In this document: positions 44,863-52,425 of the stretch, piece by piece
Layout: each line of letters starts with the position of its first letter
Position numbering within the stretch: the stretch's first letter is position 1
Origin: Mameliella sp. MMSF_3455
GTDB taxonomy: Bacteria > Pseudomonadota > Alphaproteobacteria > Rhodobacterales > Rhodobacteraceae
Assembly (NCBI RefSeq): GCF_030733205.1
Contig: NZ_JASHJL010000016.1
Location: forward strand, 1 to 64,000
Length of the DNA: 64,000 nt
Direction: 5' to 3'
Notes under the pieces: model-generated
What the model saw: only the letters and a program-made list of their open reading frames with translations
What the model was told of the DNA's origin: nothing
Databases searched by the model: none
Translations under genes and position numbers: made by a program

Positions 44863-46584
44863 ATGACAGAGGCGACGAAAAAAAACAGGCAATGGCGTAA
44901 GGCGGACGGATCGAAGCTCGAGCCGAAGCCCGAGCGCGCGCCCGACCTCGCCCGTTCTTCGGATCATCAGCCCGACCTCTTCGAAAATGGTCCCAATGCC
45001 GCCGATCTGATGCGGAGGGTAAACCGTGCTATTGACAAGGGAGTTTTCTCGCCCGGTGGGGAACTGGACGGCGCGGCCCCGGCAGAAAAAGCTATGCGAT
45101 TTATGCATGCCCTCGCCATTCCCGAGGGGCCGAACGCAGGCAATCTGGTGCAGTTGGCACCCTTCCAGCGTCAATTCATCGAGGGTGCGCTAGCACCGGA
45201 GACCTCTACCGCTGTTCTCAGCATCGGGCGCGGCAACGGCAAGTCCGCGATCACTGCGGGCCTTGGCCTGGGCGGTCTCCTGGGCATCTGGGATCGCCAG
45301 CCCCGGCGCGAGATCATCGCAGCCGCGCGAACACGCGATCAGGGTCGGATCATCTGGGACTTCGTGGCGGGCTTCTGCCAATCGCTCCCGCCCGAGGTGC
45401 AGAACCGGCTGATCTTCCGCCGCGCCCCCCGCCTTGAAATCGAGTACGAAGGCGACGGCGGCGGGCATGTCCTGCGCGTTGTCGCGGCTGACGGCAAGTC
45501 AGCCCTGGGCGGCGCCCCGACAATCGTGATCCTGGACGAACGCGGGCACTGGGCGCTGGATCGCGGCGACGAACTGGAACACGCGCTGTTGTCGGGCCTT
45601 GGCAAGCGTGGCGGGCGCGCCTTCCTCATCAGCACCTCCGCCAGCGACGACACGCACCCGTTTTCCCGCTGGATCGACGACCCGGCCCCCGGCACCTATG
45701 TACAGGAACACCGGCCCGCCCCCGGCCTGCCGGCGGATGATCCCGAAAGCCTCCTGATCGCCAATCCCGGCTCCGTTCATGGCATCGGGTCCAGCCCTGA
45801 ATGGCTCGAGGCCCAGGCGCAGCGGGCAATTGCACGCGGCGGCTCGAGCCTCTCCACCTTCCGCCTCTACAACCGGAATGAGCGCGTCAGCGGTGAGACA
45901 CGCGACTCGCTGATCACACAGGACGAATGGCTGGCCTGCGAGGTGTCAGAGCTGCCACCGCGCCAAGGCGGATGCGTGATCGGGATCGACCTGGGCGGCT
46001 CTGCCAGCATGACGGCGGCGGCTTTCTACTGGCCCGAGACCGGGCGCCTGGAAGCCTTGGGCACCTTCCCCAGCTCCCCCAGCCTTCTGGATCGCGGCCA
46101 GTCCGATGGCGTGGCCGGGCGCTACGTCGAGATGCAGGAGCGCGGCGAGCTGACGGTGCTGGGCGACAAGACGGTGCCCGTTGCGCCCTGGTTGCTCGAG
46201 GTGCTGCGCCATGTCGAGGATCAGCCGATCAGCGCAATCACGATGGACCGTTTCAAGCAGGCCGAGCTTGGCGAAGCGATCACCCGCGCAGGCATCCGGG
46301 CGCCCCTTGTCTGGCGCGGCCAGGGCTTCCGCGACGGTGGCGAGGACTGCGAGCGGTTCCGCCGCGCCACCTTCGACGGCCAGGTGAAATCCCGGCCCTC
46401 CCTGCTGATGCGTTCCGCCTTCGCGGATGCAGTCTGCCTGCGCGATCCGGCCAACAATCTGAAACTTGCCAAGGCGCGCAGCACCGGGCGGATCGACGCG
46501 GCGGCGGCATCGGTGCTGGCCGTGGCCCAAGGCGCACGGATCGCAGCACAGCCGGTCAAGAAAGCGAGGATGATATGGGCTTGA
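44863..46584 (+). CDS. Terminase large subunit
   Basis: The ATPase-nuclease that packages DNA into the prohead. The 573-residue protein starts at 44863 behind AGGA. The ATPase domain has Walker A SIGRGNGKSAITAG (G122-S128) and Walker B TIVILDERGH (D225, E226). Coupling motif region ISTSASDDTHPFSRW follows. The RNase H-like nuclease domain begins CVIGIDLGGSASMTAAAFYW (D376) and continues with ITMDRFKQAELGEAI. The C-terminal ARSTGRIDAAAASVLAVAQGAR is typical of TerL. All key residues are present, so the enzyme should be active. Confidence 0.93.
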   Translation: MTEATKKNRQWRKADGSKLEPKPERAPDLARSSDHQPDLFENGPNAADLMRRVNRAIDKGVFSPGGELDGAAPAEKAMRFMHALAIPEGPNAGNLVQLAPFQRQFIEGALAPETSTAVLSIGRGNGKSAITAGLGLGGLLGIWDRQPRREIIAAARTRDQGRIIWDFVAGFCQSLPPEVQNRLIFRRAPRLEIEYEGDGGGHVLRVVAADGKSALGGAPTIVILDERGHWALDRGDELEHALLSGLGKRGGRAFLISTSASDDTHPFSRWIDDPAPGTYVQEHRPAPGLPADDPESLLIANPGSVHGIGSSPEWLEAQAQRAIARGGSSLSTFRLYNRNERVSGETRDSLITQDEWLACEVSELPPRQGGCVIGIDLGGSASMTAAAFYWPETGRLEALGTFPSSPSLLDRGQSDGVAGRYVEMQERGELTVLGDKTVPVAPWLLEVLRHVEDQPISAITMDRFKQAELGEAITRAGIRAPLVWRGQGFRDGGEDCERFRRATFDGQVKSRPSLLMRSAFADAVCLRDPANNLKLAKARSTGRIDAAAASVLAVAQGARIAAQPVKKARMIWA

Positions 46585-46916
46585 ATGCCGGGAACCTTGA
46601 CCGCCGGATTCAAATCCGGCGGGCGAACCTGACACTGAATGACTACGGCGGATATGACGCCGAGTGGTACGATCAAGGCGCGCCGATCTACGCCCAACGC
46701 CGGGACGTATCCGACGCCGAACGCTACAGCGCGGGCGCCTGGGACAACAAGCTGGTGACGCGCTTTGTCATCCGCAACACGGCGGCGGGGCGGGACATTC
46801 GCCGCACCGACCGGCTGACCCATGAGGGCATCACCTACGAGATCGACGGGATCAAGGAGGTGCCCGGCAAGCGGGCCTTCCTCGAAATCACCGCCTGGTC
46901 GGAGGAACCCGCATGA
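46575..46916 (+). CDS. Head closure / head-tail adaptor protein
   Basis: A 113-residue protein of the SPP1 gp16 / HK97 gp7-like head closure family. It starts inside the end of terL (10-base overlap) behind GCGAGGA. Sequence landmarks are GNLDRRIQIRRANLTLNDYGGYDAEW, IYAQRRDVSDAERYSAG, TRFVIRN and ITYEIDGIKEVPGKRAFLEITAW, the standard beta-barrel pattern. It would seal the DNA-filled head and receive a tail. Keeping this gene without any tail gene is expected if the tail comes from another phage. Confidence 0.88.
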   Translation: MGLNAGNLDRRIQIRRANLTLNDYGGYDAEWYDQGAPIYAQRRDVSDAERYSAGAWDNKLVTRFVIRNTAAGRDIRRTDRLTHEGITYEIDGIKEVPGKRAFLEITAWSEEPA

Positions 46917-47269
46917 GCATCCGCAAGCAACATCAAAGGCACAGCGCCCGCGTGACCCGCACCAAACGCTGGAAAGCCCTGCGGGCCGAGATCCTCGAGC
47001 GGGACCGCTACCGCTGCCGGTCCTGCGGCTGCGGCGGGCGGCTCGAGGTGGACCACATCAAGCCGGTCAGGACGCATCCCGACCTGTCCTATGAGCCGAC
47101 CAACCTGCAAGCCCTTTGCCCGTCCTGCCACGCACGCAAGACGCGGCTCGAGTGCGGCCACCCGCCGCCAAGAGAAGACCGCCAGGCATGGCGGGATGCT
47201 GTCGAGGCCCTCGAAAAGCCCGGCAAGAACCCCGAGAGCAGAAAGGAACCCAAATGCTCGATTCTGTGA
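46913..47269 (+). CDS. HNH endonuclease
   Basis: A 118-residue HNH nuclease. Zinc-binding and catalytic parts are visible: CRSCGCGG, then LEVDHIKPVRTHPDLSYEPTNLQALCPSCHARKT, with DH and N-x8-C-x2-CH arrangement. It overlaps the head closure gene by four bases and the capsid gene by 16. HNH proteins next to terminases are required for cos cleavage in HK97-like phages and in several satellites, so a packaging role is likely. Confidence 0.93.
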   Translation: MSIRKQHQRHSARVTRTKRWKALRAEILERDRYRCRSCGCGGRLEVDHIKPVRTHPDLSYEPTNLQALCPSCHARKTRLECGHPPPREDRQAWRDAVEALEKPGKNPESRKEPKCSIL

Positions 47270-48519
47270 AGATCGCCCGGCGCCAGTCGGAAATCCGCCA
47301 GTCGCTGGCAGAGCTGGCGGCGAAGGACAGCCCCTCTGACGACGAGGTGCGCAGCATGGAAGACATGGACCGCGAGTACCGGCAGAACGAAACCCGGTAT
47401 CGCGCGGCCCTGATCGCTGAGGACACCGAGCGTCGCGAGGCGGGCGAGGAACTGGAAACCCGCTCTGACCGAGAATGGTCCGACATGATGGCGGGATTTG
47501 AACTGCGCCAGGTCGCGCTTGCCCTGGACGAAGGGCGCCAGCTCAACGGCCAGACGGCGGAAATCGTGACCGAACTGCGCGAGCGCGGCGGCTATCGCGG
47601 AATGCCGGTGCCCCTCGAGGCGCTGGAAGTCCGGGCCGGTGAAACCGTCGCCAGCGGCACGCCCGACCCGATCCGCACCGCCCCGATCATCGACCGGCTG
47701 TTTCCGCAGTCTGCTGCGGCGCGCATGGGCGCGCAGATGGTCAACGTGGGCACCGGCGAACTGGAATACCCGGTTGTCACGTCCAGCGTGGCGGCGGGCT
47801 GGGCCGATGGTGAAACCGCCAATGTTGCAGGCCCGACCGTCTATAGCACGACCGACCGCCCGCTTGCCCCGGACAACACCCTGGGCATCCAGATGCGGAT
47901 TACCCGCAAGAGCCTGAAACAGTCGGGCGCGGCGCTGGAACAGGCGGTGCGGCGCGACATGGCGGGCTGCATGGGCGAAGCGCTGGACGCGGCGGTATTC
48001 CTGGGCAGCGGGTCCAGCGGGGAACCGACCGGGGTTTTCACTGGCGCGTCGGGCTGGTCCATCACGGAGACTGCGATCAACGCGGCTGCGTCCTGGGCGG
48101 CATTCCGGGCGGCTGTGGTGCGCTTCATGACCGCCAACGCGGCGGGATCGCCCGATGCGGTCAAGCTGATGATCCGGCCCGAGGTCTGGGCCGCTCTGGA
48201 TGATACCTACATCGACACCGGCACCGGCATCACGGAATGGGATCGCCTGGTCAAGAACATCCCGGCGCGCAACGTGGTCATGTCGACCAACGGGCTTGCG
48301 GCCCCGACCGGATCGCCCACGGCATCGAACGCCCTGCTGACCACCAATGCGGGCGGCACGGCGCCGATCTTCGTCGGCATGTGGGGCGCGGTGGACCTGA
48401 TCCGCGATCCCTACAGCGATGCCCAGTCCGGCGGGCTGCGCCTCACGGCTTTGTCCACGATGGACGTCACCATTTCCCGCGCCGCCCAGCTCGAGGTGCT
48501 GACCGGGGTGCAGGACTGA
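47254..48519 (+). CDS. HK97-fold major capsid protein
   Basis: A 421-residue capsid precursor. The start at 47254 follows AAAGGAAC. The first 110 or so residues are charged and coiled-coil-like (VKIARRQSEIRQSLAELAAKDSPSDDEVRSMEDMDREYRQ), like the HK97 delta/scaffold domain removed by the protease. The rest is the shell domain, with LFPQSAAARMGAQMV, GELEYPVVTSSVAAGWADGE, LGIQMRITRKSLKQSGAALEQ, AVFLGSGSSGEPTGVF and DPYSDAQSGGLRLTALSTMDV. Its stop overlaps the protease start (TGATG). Confidence 0.94.
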   Translation: MLDSVKIARRQSEIRQSLAELAAKDSPSDDEVRSMEDMDREYRQNETRYRAALIAEDTERREAGEELETRSDREWSDMMAGFELRQVALALDEGRQLNGQTAEIVTELRERGGYRGMPVPLEALEVRAGETVASGTPDPIRTAPIIDRLFPQSAAARMGAQMVNVGTGELEYPVVTSSVAAGWADGETANVAGPTVYSTTDRPLAPDNTLGIQMRITRKSLKQSGAALEQAVRRDMAGCMGEALDAAVFLGSGSSGEPTGVFTGASGWSITETAINAAASWAAFRAAVVRFMTANAAGSPDAVKLMIRPEVWAALDDTYIDTGTGITEWDRLVKNIPARNVVMSTNGLAAPTGSPTASNALLTTNAGGTAPIFVGMWGAVDLIRDPYSDAQSGGLRLTALSTMDVTISRAAQLEVLTGVQD

Positions 48520-49079
48520 TGCTCTACGGTGGCGTGGCAGGCGGCGGGCTGGAGCTGCGCCGCCTGGACGGGGGAGGCGCACGGCTGACCGGGCGCTTTC
48601 CCTACAACCAACCGACCGAGCTGGCCCCTGGGCGCTTCGAGGTGATCGCCCCGCGTGCCTTCGCCGCCAGCCTTGCCCAGGGCGCGGGGATCTACCTGCT
48701 GGCCGGTCACGACTTCGACCGCCCGCTTGCCAGCCGCGCTGCGGGCACGCTCGAGCTGACGGACAGCGACGAGGCCCTGACCTTCGAGGCGACAATCTCG
48801 GACGCCACGACCTGGGCGCGCGACTTCCTTGCCGCGCATGGGGCCGGGCTGATCCGGGGCCTGTCGCCGGGCTTTCGCGTGGCCGGTGGCGGGGATCGCA
48901 TCGAGCGCGACGGGACCACGATCCGCCGCACGGTCTTTGCGGCCGAGCTGGTGGAACTGTCGGCCGTCGCCCGGCCAGCCTACGATCATGCCCAGGTCGA
49001 GGCGCGCCGCTGGACCGCGCAAAGCCCGGACCTGAACCGGATCGTGATGCGGGCCAATCACGCCTATCGGTGGAGGTGA
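48519..49079 (+). CDS. Prohead protease (HK97 gp4-like, S78)
   Basis: A 186-residue serine protease that trims the capsid scaffold. Family signs are GRFPYNQPTELAPGRFEVIAPRAF, the catalytic His H64 in LLAGHDFDRPLASRA, and the Ser S116 in LIRGLSPGFRVAG. ELVELSAVARPAYDHAQV near the end is also typical. It lies after the capsid gene, although in most HK97-like modules it comes before it. Confidence 0.93.
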   Translation: MLYGGVAGGGLELRRLDGGGARLTGRFPYNQPTELAPGRFEVIAPRAFAASLAQGAGIYLLAGHDFDRPLASRAAGTLELTDSDEALTFEATISDATTWARDFLAAHGAGLIRGLSPGFRVAGGGDRIERDGTTIRRTVFAAELVELSAVARPAYDHAQVEARRWTAQSPDLNRIVMRANHAYRWR

Positions 49080-49081
49080 CC

Positions 49082-50152
49082 ATGCTGGGATGGATCATGC
49101 ACAAGCTGCGCCCGATCGAGGCCCGATCGAGCGGATCGGGCTACACGGCCCAGGTGATCGCCGCGCGGGACAGCTATGTGAGCGGGCGCCGCGGCGTGGC
49201 CGAACTGACAGCGACGGTGCAGAGCTGCATCAGCCTTTGGGAAGGCGGCTTTGCAATGGCGGACGTGACCGGAACCGACCTCCTGCCGCGCCAGACGATG
49301 GCGATGGCGGCGCGGTCCATCGCCCTGACCGGCGAAGCCCTGTTCCTGATCAGTGACCGGGGCCTTGTTCCGGCCACGGATTGGGACGTTAGCACCCGCG
49401 ACGGCCTGCCCAGGGCTTACCGCCTGTCGATACCCGAGGCGGGCGGTGGGCGGTCCATGACGGCCCTTGCGCCCGAGGTGCTGCACCTGCGGATCGGCGC
49501 GGATCACGCCATGCCCTGGATCGGCACGGCGCCGCTGCGCCGGTCCAGCTTGACCGGCGCCATGTTGCACGCGGTGGAATCGGCCCTGTCCGAGACCTTC
49601 GAGAGCGCGCCCCTGGGCAGCATCATCGCGCATCTGCCGGACACCGGGGCCGACGACATGGCGACCCTGCGCGCGGCCTTTCGCGGGCGGCGCGGCTCCA
49701 CCCTGGTCATGGAAGGTGTGGCCCAGGCGACGGCGGCGGGGATGAATCCGACCATCGGCCAGAAACCGGATCAGCTCTCGCCCGACCTCAGCAAGAGCAT
49801 GACCGCCGAGACGCTGGCAGCGGCCCGAGAGGGCATCCTTGCGGCCTATGGCGTCCTGCCGTCGCTGATGAACAGATCCGCCACAGGGCCGGTTGTGCGC
49901 GAGGCACAGCGCCAGCTTGCCACCTGGACGCTGCAACCCATTGCCGAGCTGCTGGCGGATGAGGCCACGGCCAAGCTGGGCGCCCCCGTCCGGATCGACA
50001 CGCTGCGGCCCCTGCAAGCCTTTGACGCAGGCGGGCGGGCACGCGCCCTGTCCGCGATCATCAAGACGATGGCAGAGGCCAAGGAGGCCGGGCTATCCCC
50101 CGGCGATCTGGCCGCCGCCTTTGGCATGGTGGACTGGAAGGAACCGGAATAG
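49082..50152 (+). CDS. Phage portal protein
   Basis: A 356-residue HK97-family portal that forms the DNA entry ring. The ATG at 49082 follows GGAGG and lies two bases after the protease stop. Recognisable parts are VAELTATVQSCISLWEGGFAMADV, SIALTGEALFLISDRG, VLHLRIGADHAMPWIGTAPLRRSSLTGAML, and the C-terminal AAREGILAAYGVLPSLMNRSATGPVVREAQRQLATWTLQPIAELLADEA. It is slightly short but complete. It is the last structural gene of the element; no tail gene follows. Confidence 0.93.
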   Translation: MLGWIMHKLRPIEARSSGSGYTAQVIAARDSYVSGRRGVAELTATVQSCISLWEGGFAMADVTGTDLLPRQTMAMAARSIALTGEALFLISDRGLVPATDWDVSTRDGLPRAYRLSIPEAGGGRSMTALAPEVLHLRIGADHAMPWIGTAPLRRSSLTGAMLHAVESALSETFESAPLGSIIAHLPDTGADDMATLRAAFRGRRGSTLVMEGVAQATAAGMNPTIGQKPDQLSPDLSKSMTAETLAAAREGILAAYGVLPSLMNRSATGPVVREAQRQLATWTLQPIAELLADEATAKLGAPVRIDTLRPLQAFDAGGRARALSAIIKTMAEAKEAGLSPGDLAAAFGMVDWKEPE

Positions 50153-50273
50153 GGCGGATGCCCCTGGGGATTTTCATGTTGGCCCCCATGCATCCCGGAT
50201 CAGTCGGCGAGTCCCGTCAGCAACCCCGACAGCGCGCGGCCTGCATCCTCTGTCTGGCGCGGCGCGCCATTGC

Positions 50274-50576
50274 CTACTCTTTCGGAAAGTTTATGATCTC
50301 GGCTGAAGACGGCTTCTTCAAGTAGCCTCTAATTGCGGCCTTTAAAGGTTCTTTCACTTCCGGTGAAATCGCTTCTGGTCCGGCAATATCGAGGACACGG
50401 AGAACATTCTCGGTGATTTGATCTCGGATCACTTCGGAAGAACTGCCGTCCTCTCCCTTCAAGTGTCTCGTGAGGGCGGTTAATATCAGACGAGTTGCCA
50501 AAAGCTCGACCTCCAGAGCTCCAATCTTCTCTGCAAACATCTGATTTATTTCGTCCTGTGTTCCATTGAAACGCAC
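50274..50576 (-). CDS. Element protein of unknown function, co-transcribed with the repressor
   Basis: A 100-residue helical protein. The GTG complementary to 50574-50576 is chosen because it lies just after the repressor stop and behind AAAGGAAG. The sequence begins MRFNGTQDEINQMFAEKIGALEVELLATRLILTALTRHL and ends SSAEIINFPKE. No domain is recognised. It is more A+T-rich than the head genes. Co-transcription with the repressor suggests a role in lysogeny, immunity or superinfection control, by position only. Confidence 0.72.
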   Translation of the reverse strand: MRFNGTQDEINQMFAEKIGALEVELLATRLILTALTRHLKGEDGSSSEVIRDQITENVLRVLDIAGPEAISPEVKEPLKAAIRGYLKKPSSAEIINFPKE

Positions 50577-50577
50577 T

Positions 50578-50814
50578 TCAACTTCCTTTGCTAAGTCTAA
50601 CACCTGCGCCACCGCCGTTTTCCGCGATGAACTCCACCCCGGCGGCTTCGAGGGCGGCGCGGATCGCGGCGATGGCATCCTGTGACGCAGGCGGTTGAAT
50701 TTTGCCCTCAGCCCTCTTGAGCGTGGACACTGACACGCCTGCTTGCGCAGCCAATTCCGGCTGACTCAGCTCGAGCATAGATCGCGCGGCGCGCAGTTGT
50801 GCAGGAGTGGTCAT
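50578..50814 (-). CDS. XRE-family (Cro/CI-type) repressor
   Basis: A 78-residue helix-turn-helix protein: MTTPAQLRAARSMLELSQPELAAQAGVSVSTLKRAEGK, a complete five-helix XRE domain, then a short tail. The ATG complementary to 50812-50814 follows GAGGAAA. It has no peptidase or sensor domain, so de-repression would need another protein, as in satellites induced by helper-phage anti-repressors. Palindromic half-sites lie immediately upstream. Confidence 0.88.
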   Translation of the reverse strand: MTTPAQLRAARSMLELSQPELAAQAGVSVSTLKRAEGKIQPPASQDAIAAIRAALEAAGVEFIAENGGGAGVRLSKGS

Positions 50815-50826
50815 ATTTCCTCTTGA

Positions 50827-50865
50827 ACTAATTAGACCAAAACGCATATGGTCCAATTAGACCAT
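50827..50865. promoter_or_regulatory. Divergent operator region with TTAGACCA half-sites
   Basis: Between the repressor and the rightward genes lies CTAATTAGACCA (50828-50839) and, 25 bases on, ATGGTC-N6-GACCAT (50848-50865), whose right half is again TTAGACCA. Three half-sites, two direct and one inverted, surround the start regions of both transcripts. This is the layout of a CI/Cro-like switch. Confidence 0.65.
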
Positions 50866-50887
50866 ACCACATCAGGAGGCCCTGACA

Positions 50888-51097
50888 ATGCCCAAAGACC
50901 CCGCCTGCGGGACCACCCCCGTATTGCCTGACGTTCATCAGCTGCACGGCTACGCGGCCAGGCTGCGCGATGCGCTTTGCATCCTCGACGACCTGGACGA
51001 TGGCAGGCTGCCCATCAATTACATCACCGCTACCGCCAAGCCGATGGTCACGCGCCTAATGGACGGTCTGGAACACCTCATGGAGGCTGAGCAATGA
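50888..51097 (+). CDS. Small element protein of unknown function
   Basis: A 69-residue acidic protein, MPKDPACGTTPVLPDVHQLHGYAARLRDALCILDDLDDGRLPINYIT, with AGGAGG ahead of the start. It is the first gene on the rightward side of the switch, where phages keep early regulators. It overlaps the next gene by four bases. No family is recognised. Confidence 0.72.
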   Translation: MPKDPACGTTPVLPDVHQLHGYAARLRDALCILDDLDDGRLPINYITATAKPMVTRLMDGLEHLMEAEQ

Positions 51098-51324
51098 CCC
51101 GTGGTTACCTCAACGGCGACGACGCCGTGACCAAGGCCAATCAGATCATCGCCCTGTCCCACATGGCCGGTATCGCCTCCGTCGAAAGTGCAGAGCATGT
51201 CTTTGACTTCCCCAGCATCTTCGACGTGATCCGCCGCCTCGCCTACGAAATCTCCGACCAAGTGGAGGAAATCGAGCGAGAGCATAAGATTGGGAAGGTT
51301 TGGGGAATTACAGGAAATCAATGA
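51094..51324 (+). CDS. Small element protein of unknown function
   Basis: A 76-residue protein, MTRGYLNGDDAVTKANQIIALSHMAGIASVESAEHVFDFPSIFDVIRRLAYEISDQVEEIER. It is helical and acidic and overlaps its upstream neighbour by four bases. No family is recognised. A 115-base A+T-rich gap separates it from the next gene. Confidence 0.7.
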   Translation: MTRGYLNGDDAVTKANQIIALSHMAGIASVESAEHVFDFPSIFDVIRRLAYEISDQVEEIEREHKIGKVWGITGNQ

Positions 51325-51439
51325 CTTGCGAGGCGAAGTCTAAGTGTCCAGAAAACACTTAGAGCAACCCTTACATTTAGCATTGACCGGAATCCGATGA
51401 TCGCCAAGAATTGCCATAAGAGAGCTATCGAGGCCGAGC

Positions 51440-52069
51440 ATGAAAGCGGGCGACCTGAAACGGATTGTGGCCGAGGCCATGCTTGTTGAGCCTTCCAAGG
51501 TTTGGGTGACCATGCGCAACCTGCGGGAAAACGATCTGATCACGACTGGCGCGCGGGGTGTGAATGCGCCCGATCTGACGTATCGGGACGCCGCCCGCGT
51601 GCTGCTGGCGCACATCCTGGACAGCAACCCAGGCCGCGCCGCACCGCGCTATGTGCGGGATTTTGGGCGGCTGCCCTGGGCCAATCCGGCTTTTGCCTGG
51701 GAGGACGATCCCTTCACGCTGGCAGAACTGGCCCCCGACAGCCCGACCGACACACTCGAGGATGCCATTGCAGCCCTGATCCGGGTCTTTGCCGAATGCC
51801 GGGAAACCGCTGCCTTTGTCGAGGCAGGCACGCGACTGCGCGACGGAGGCTTTCGCAACCCGGTTTGCCGGATAGAAGTCTTTGAAGAGGACGCAGCCGC
51901 GACGATCAGCATGGGCGCGGCTCACTATGCCTTCAACGAACGCCCGACAAGCGTCCGCGACTGGACCCCGGATCAGAACGAAGATCTGCGCCTTGGCAGG
52001 CAAGCCATTGCCTTCGTCAATCAAGAGGTGGTCGCGCGGATCGCAGATGGATTTGAGGGGGGGCAGTGA
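51440..52069 (+). CDS. Element protein of unknown function, possibly DNA-binding at its N-terminus
   Basis: A 209-residue protein. The first 45 residues (MKAGDLKRIVAEAMLVEPSKVWVTMRNLRENDLITTGARG) resemble a small winged-helix unit, ending in a beta-turn. The rest includes YRDAARVLLAHILDSNPGRAAPRYVRDFGRL, LEDAIAALIRVFAECRETAAFVEAG and ICRIEVFEEDAAATISMGAAHYAFNE-like strands. There is no primase, helicase or replication-initiator motif. It is the largest unassigned gene of the element and the best candidate for replication or helper-interference functions. Its stop overlaps the excisionase start by one base. Confidence 0.75.
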   Translation: MKAGDLKRIVAEAMLVEPSKVWVTMRNLRENDLITTGARGVNAPDLTYRDAARVLLAHILDSNPGRAAPRYVRDFGRLPWANPAFAWEDDPFTLAELAPDSPTDTLEDAIAALIRVFAECRETAAFVEAGTRLRDGGFRNPVCRIEVFEEDAAATISMGAAHYAFNERPTSVRDWTPDQNEDLRLGRQAIAFVNQEVVARIADGFEGGQ

Positions 52070-52425
52070 TGGCCCGCCTGATGACATTGCAAGAGGTTGC
52101 TAAGGAACTTCACCACACGGTCACGGTGGAGGCCCTGCGGAAGGCGGTACGCAGCGGCGAGCTGCGGGCGGATAAATTCAACACCCGGTCATATCTGACG
52201 ACCTGGGAATGGGTGCAGGAGTGGGTTTCATGCCGAGGCCGAGAAAGCCCGCGCGCCTCTACTGGCGCAAGGATGAACAGCAATGGGTCATCCGCGACGG
52301 AACCGCACAGATCAGGACAGGATTTGGTGCACAGCAGTCTCGCGAGGCTGAAAACGCGCTTTCCGACTACCTCGCCCAAAAAGCGGTCCCGGAGCGATCA
52401 GGGCCAGCACATCCGGGAGAGCTGA
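52069..52425 (+). CDS. Excisionase-like (AlpA/MerR-type) small DNA-binding protein
   Basis: A protein with an N-terminal winged-helix segment, MTLQEVAKELHHTVTVEALRKAVRSGELRADKFNTRSYLTTWEWVQEWV, the usual pattern of phage excisionases and AlpA-like activators. The start overlaps the previous stop by one base (TGATG). The frame stays open to 52425, giving 118 residues, but everything after about residue 53 overlaps the integrase gene and reads like a shadow. The functional part is therefore probably the first 55 or so residues. Confidence 0.65.
   Translation: MARLMTLQEVAKELHHTVTVEALRKAVRSGELRADKFNTRSYLTTWEWVQEWVSCRGRESPRASTGARMNSNGSSATEPHRSGQDLVHSSLARLKTRFPTTSPKKRSRSDQGQHIRES

Noticed and set aside
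43323-50152. The head genes as part of the Rhodobacterales gene transfer agent
   Set aside because: The GTA cluster is long, has tail genes and is not flanked by att repeats or an integrase. Gene order here is different and the element is inserted in a tRNA.
52284-52425. C-terminal half of the excisionase-like frame as a real domain
   Set aside because: It is Ser/Arg-rich and reads out of phase over the integrase N-terminus, whose own frame is well supported; probably a shadow, although kept in the coordinates because the stop codon is at 52425.
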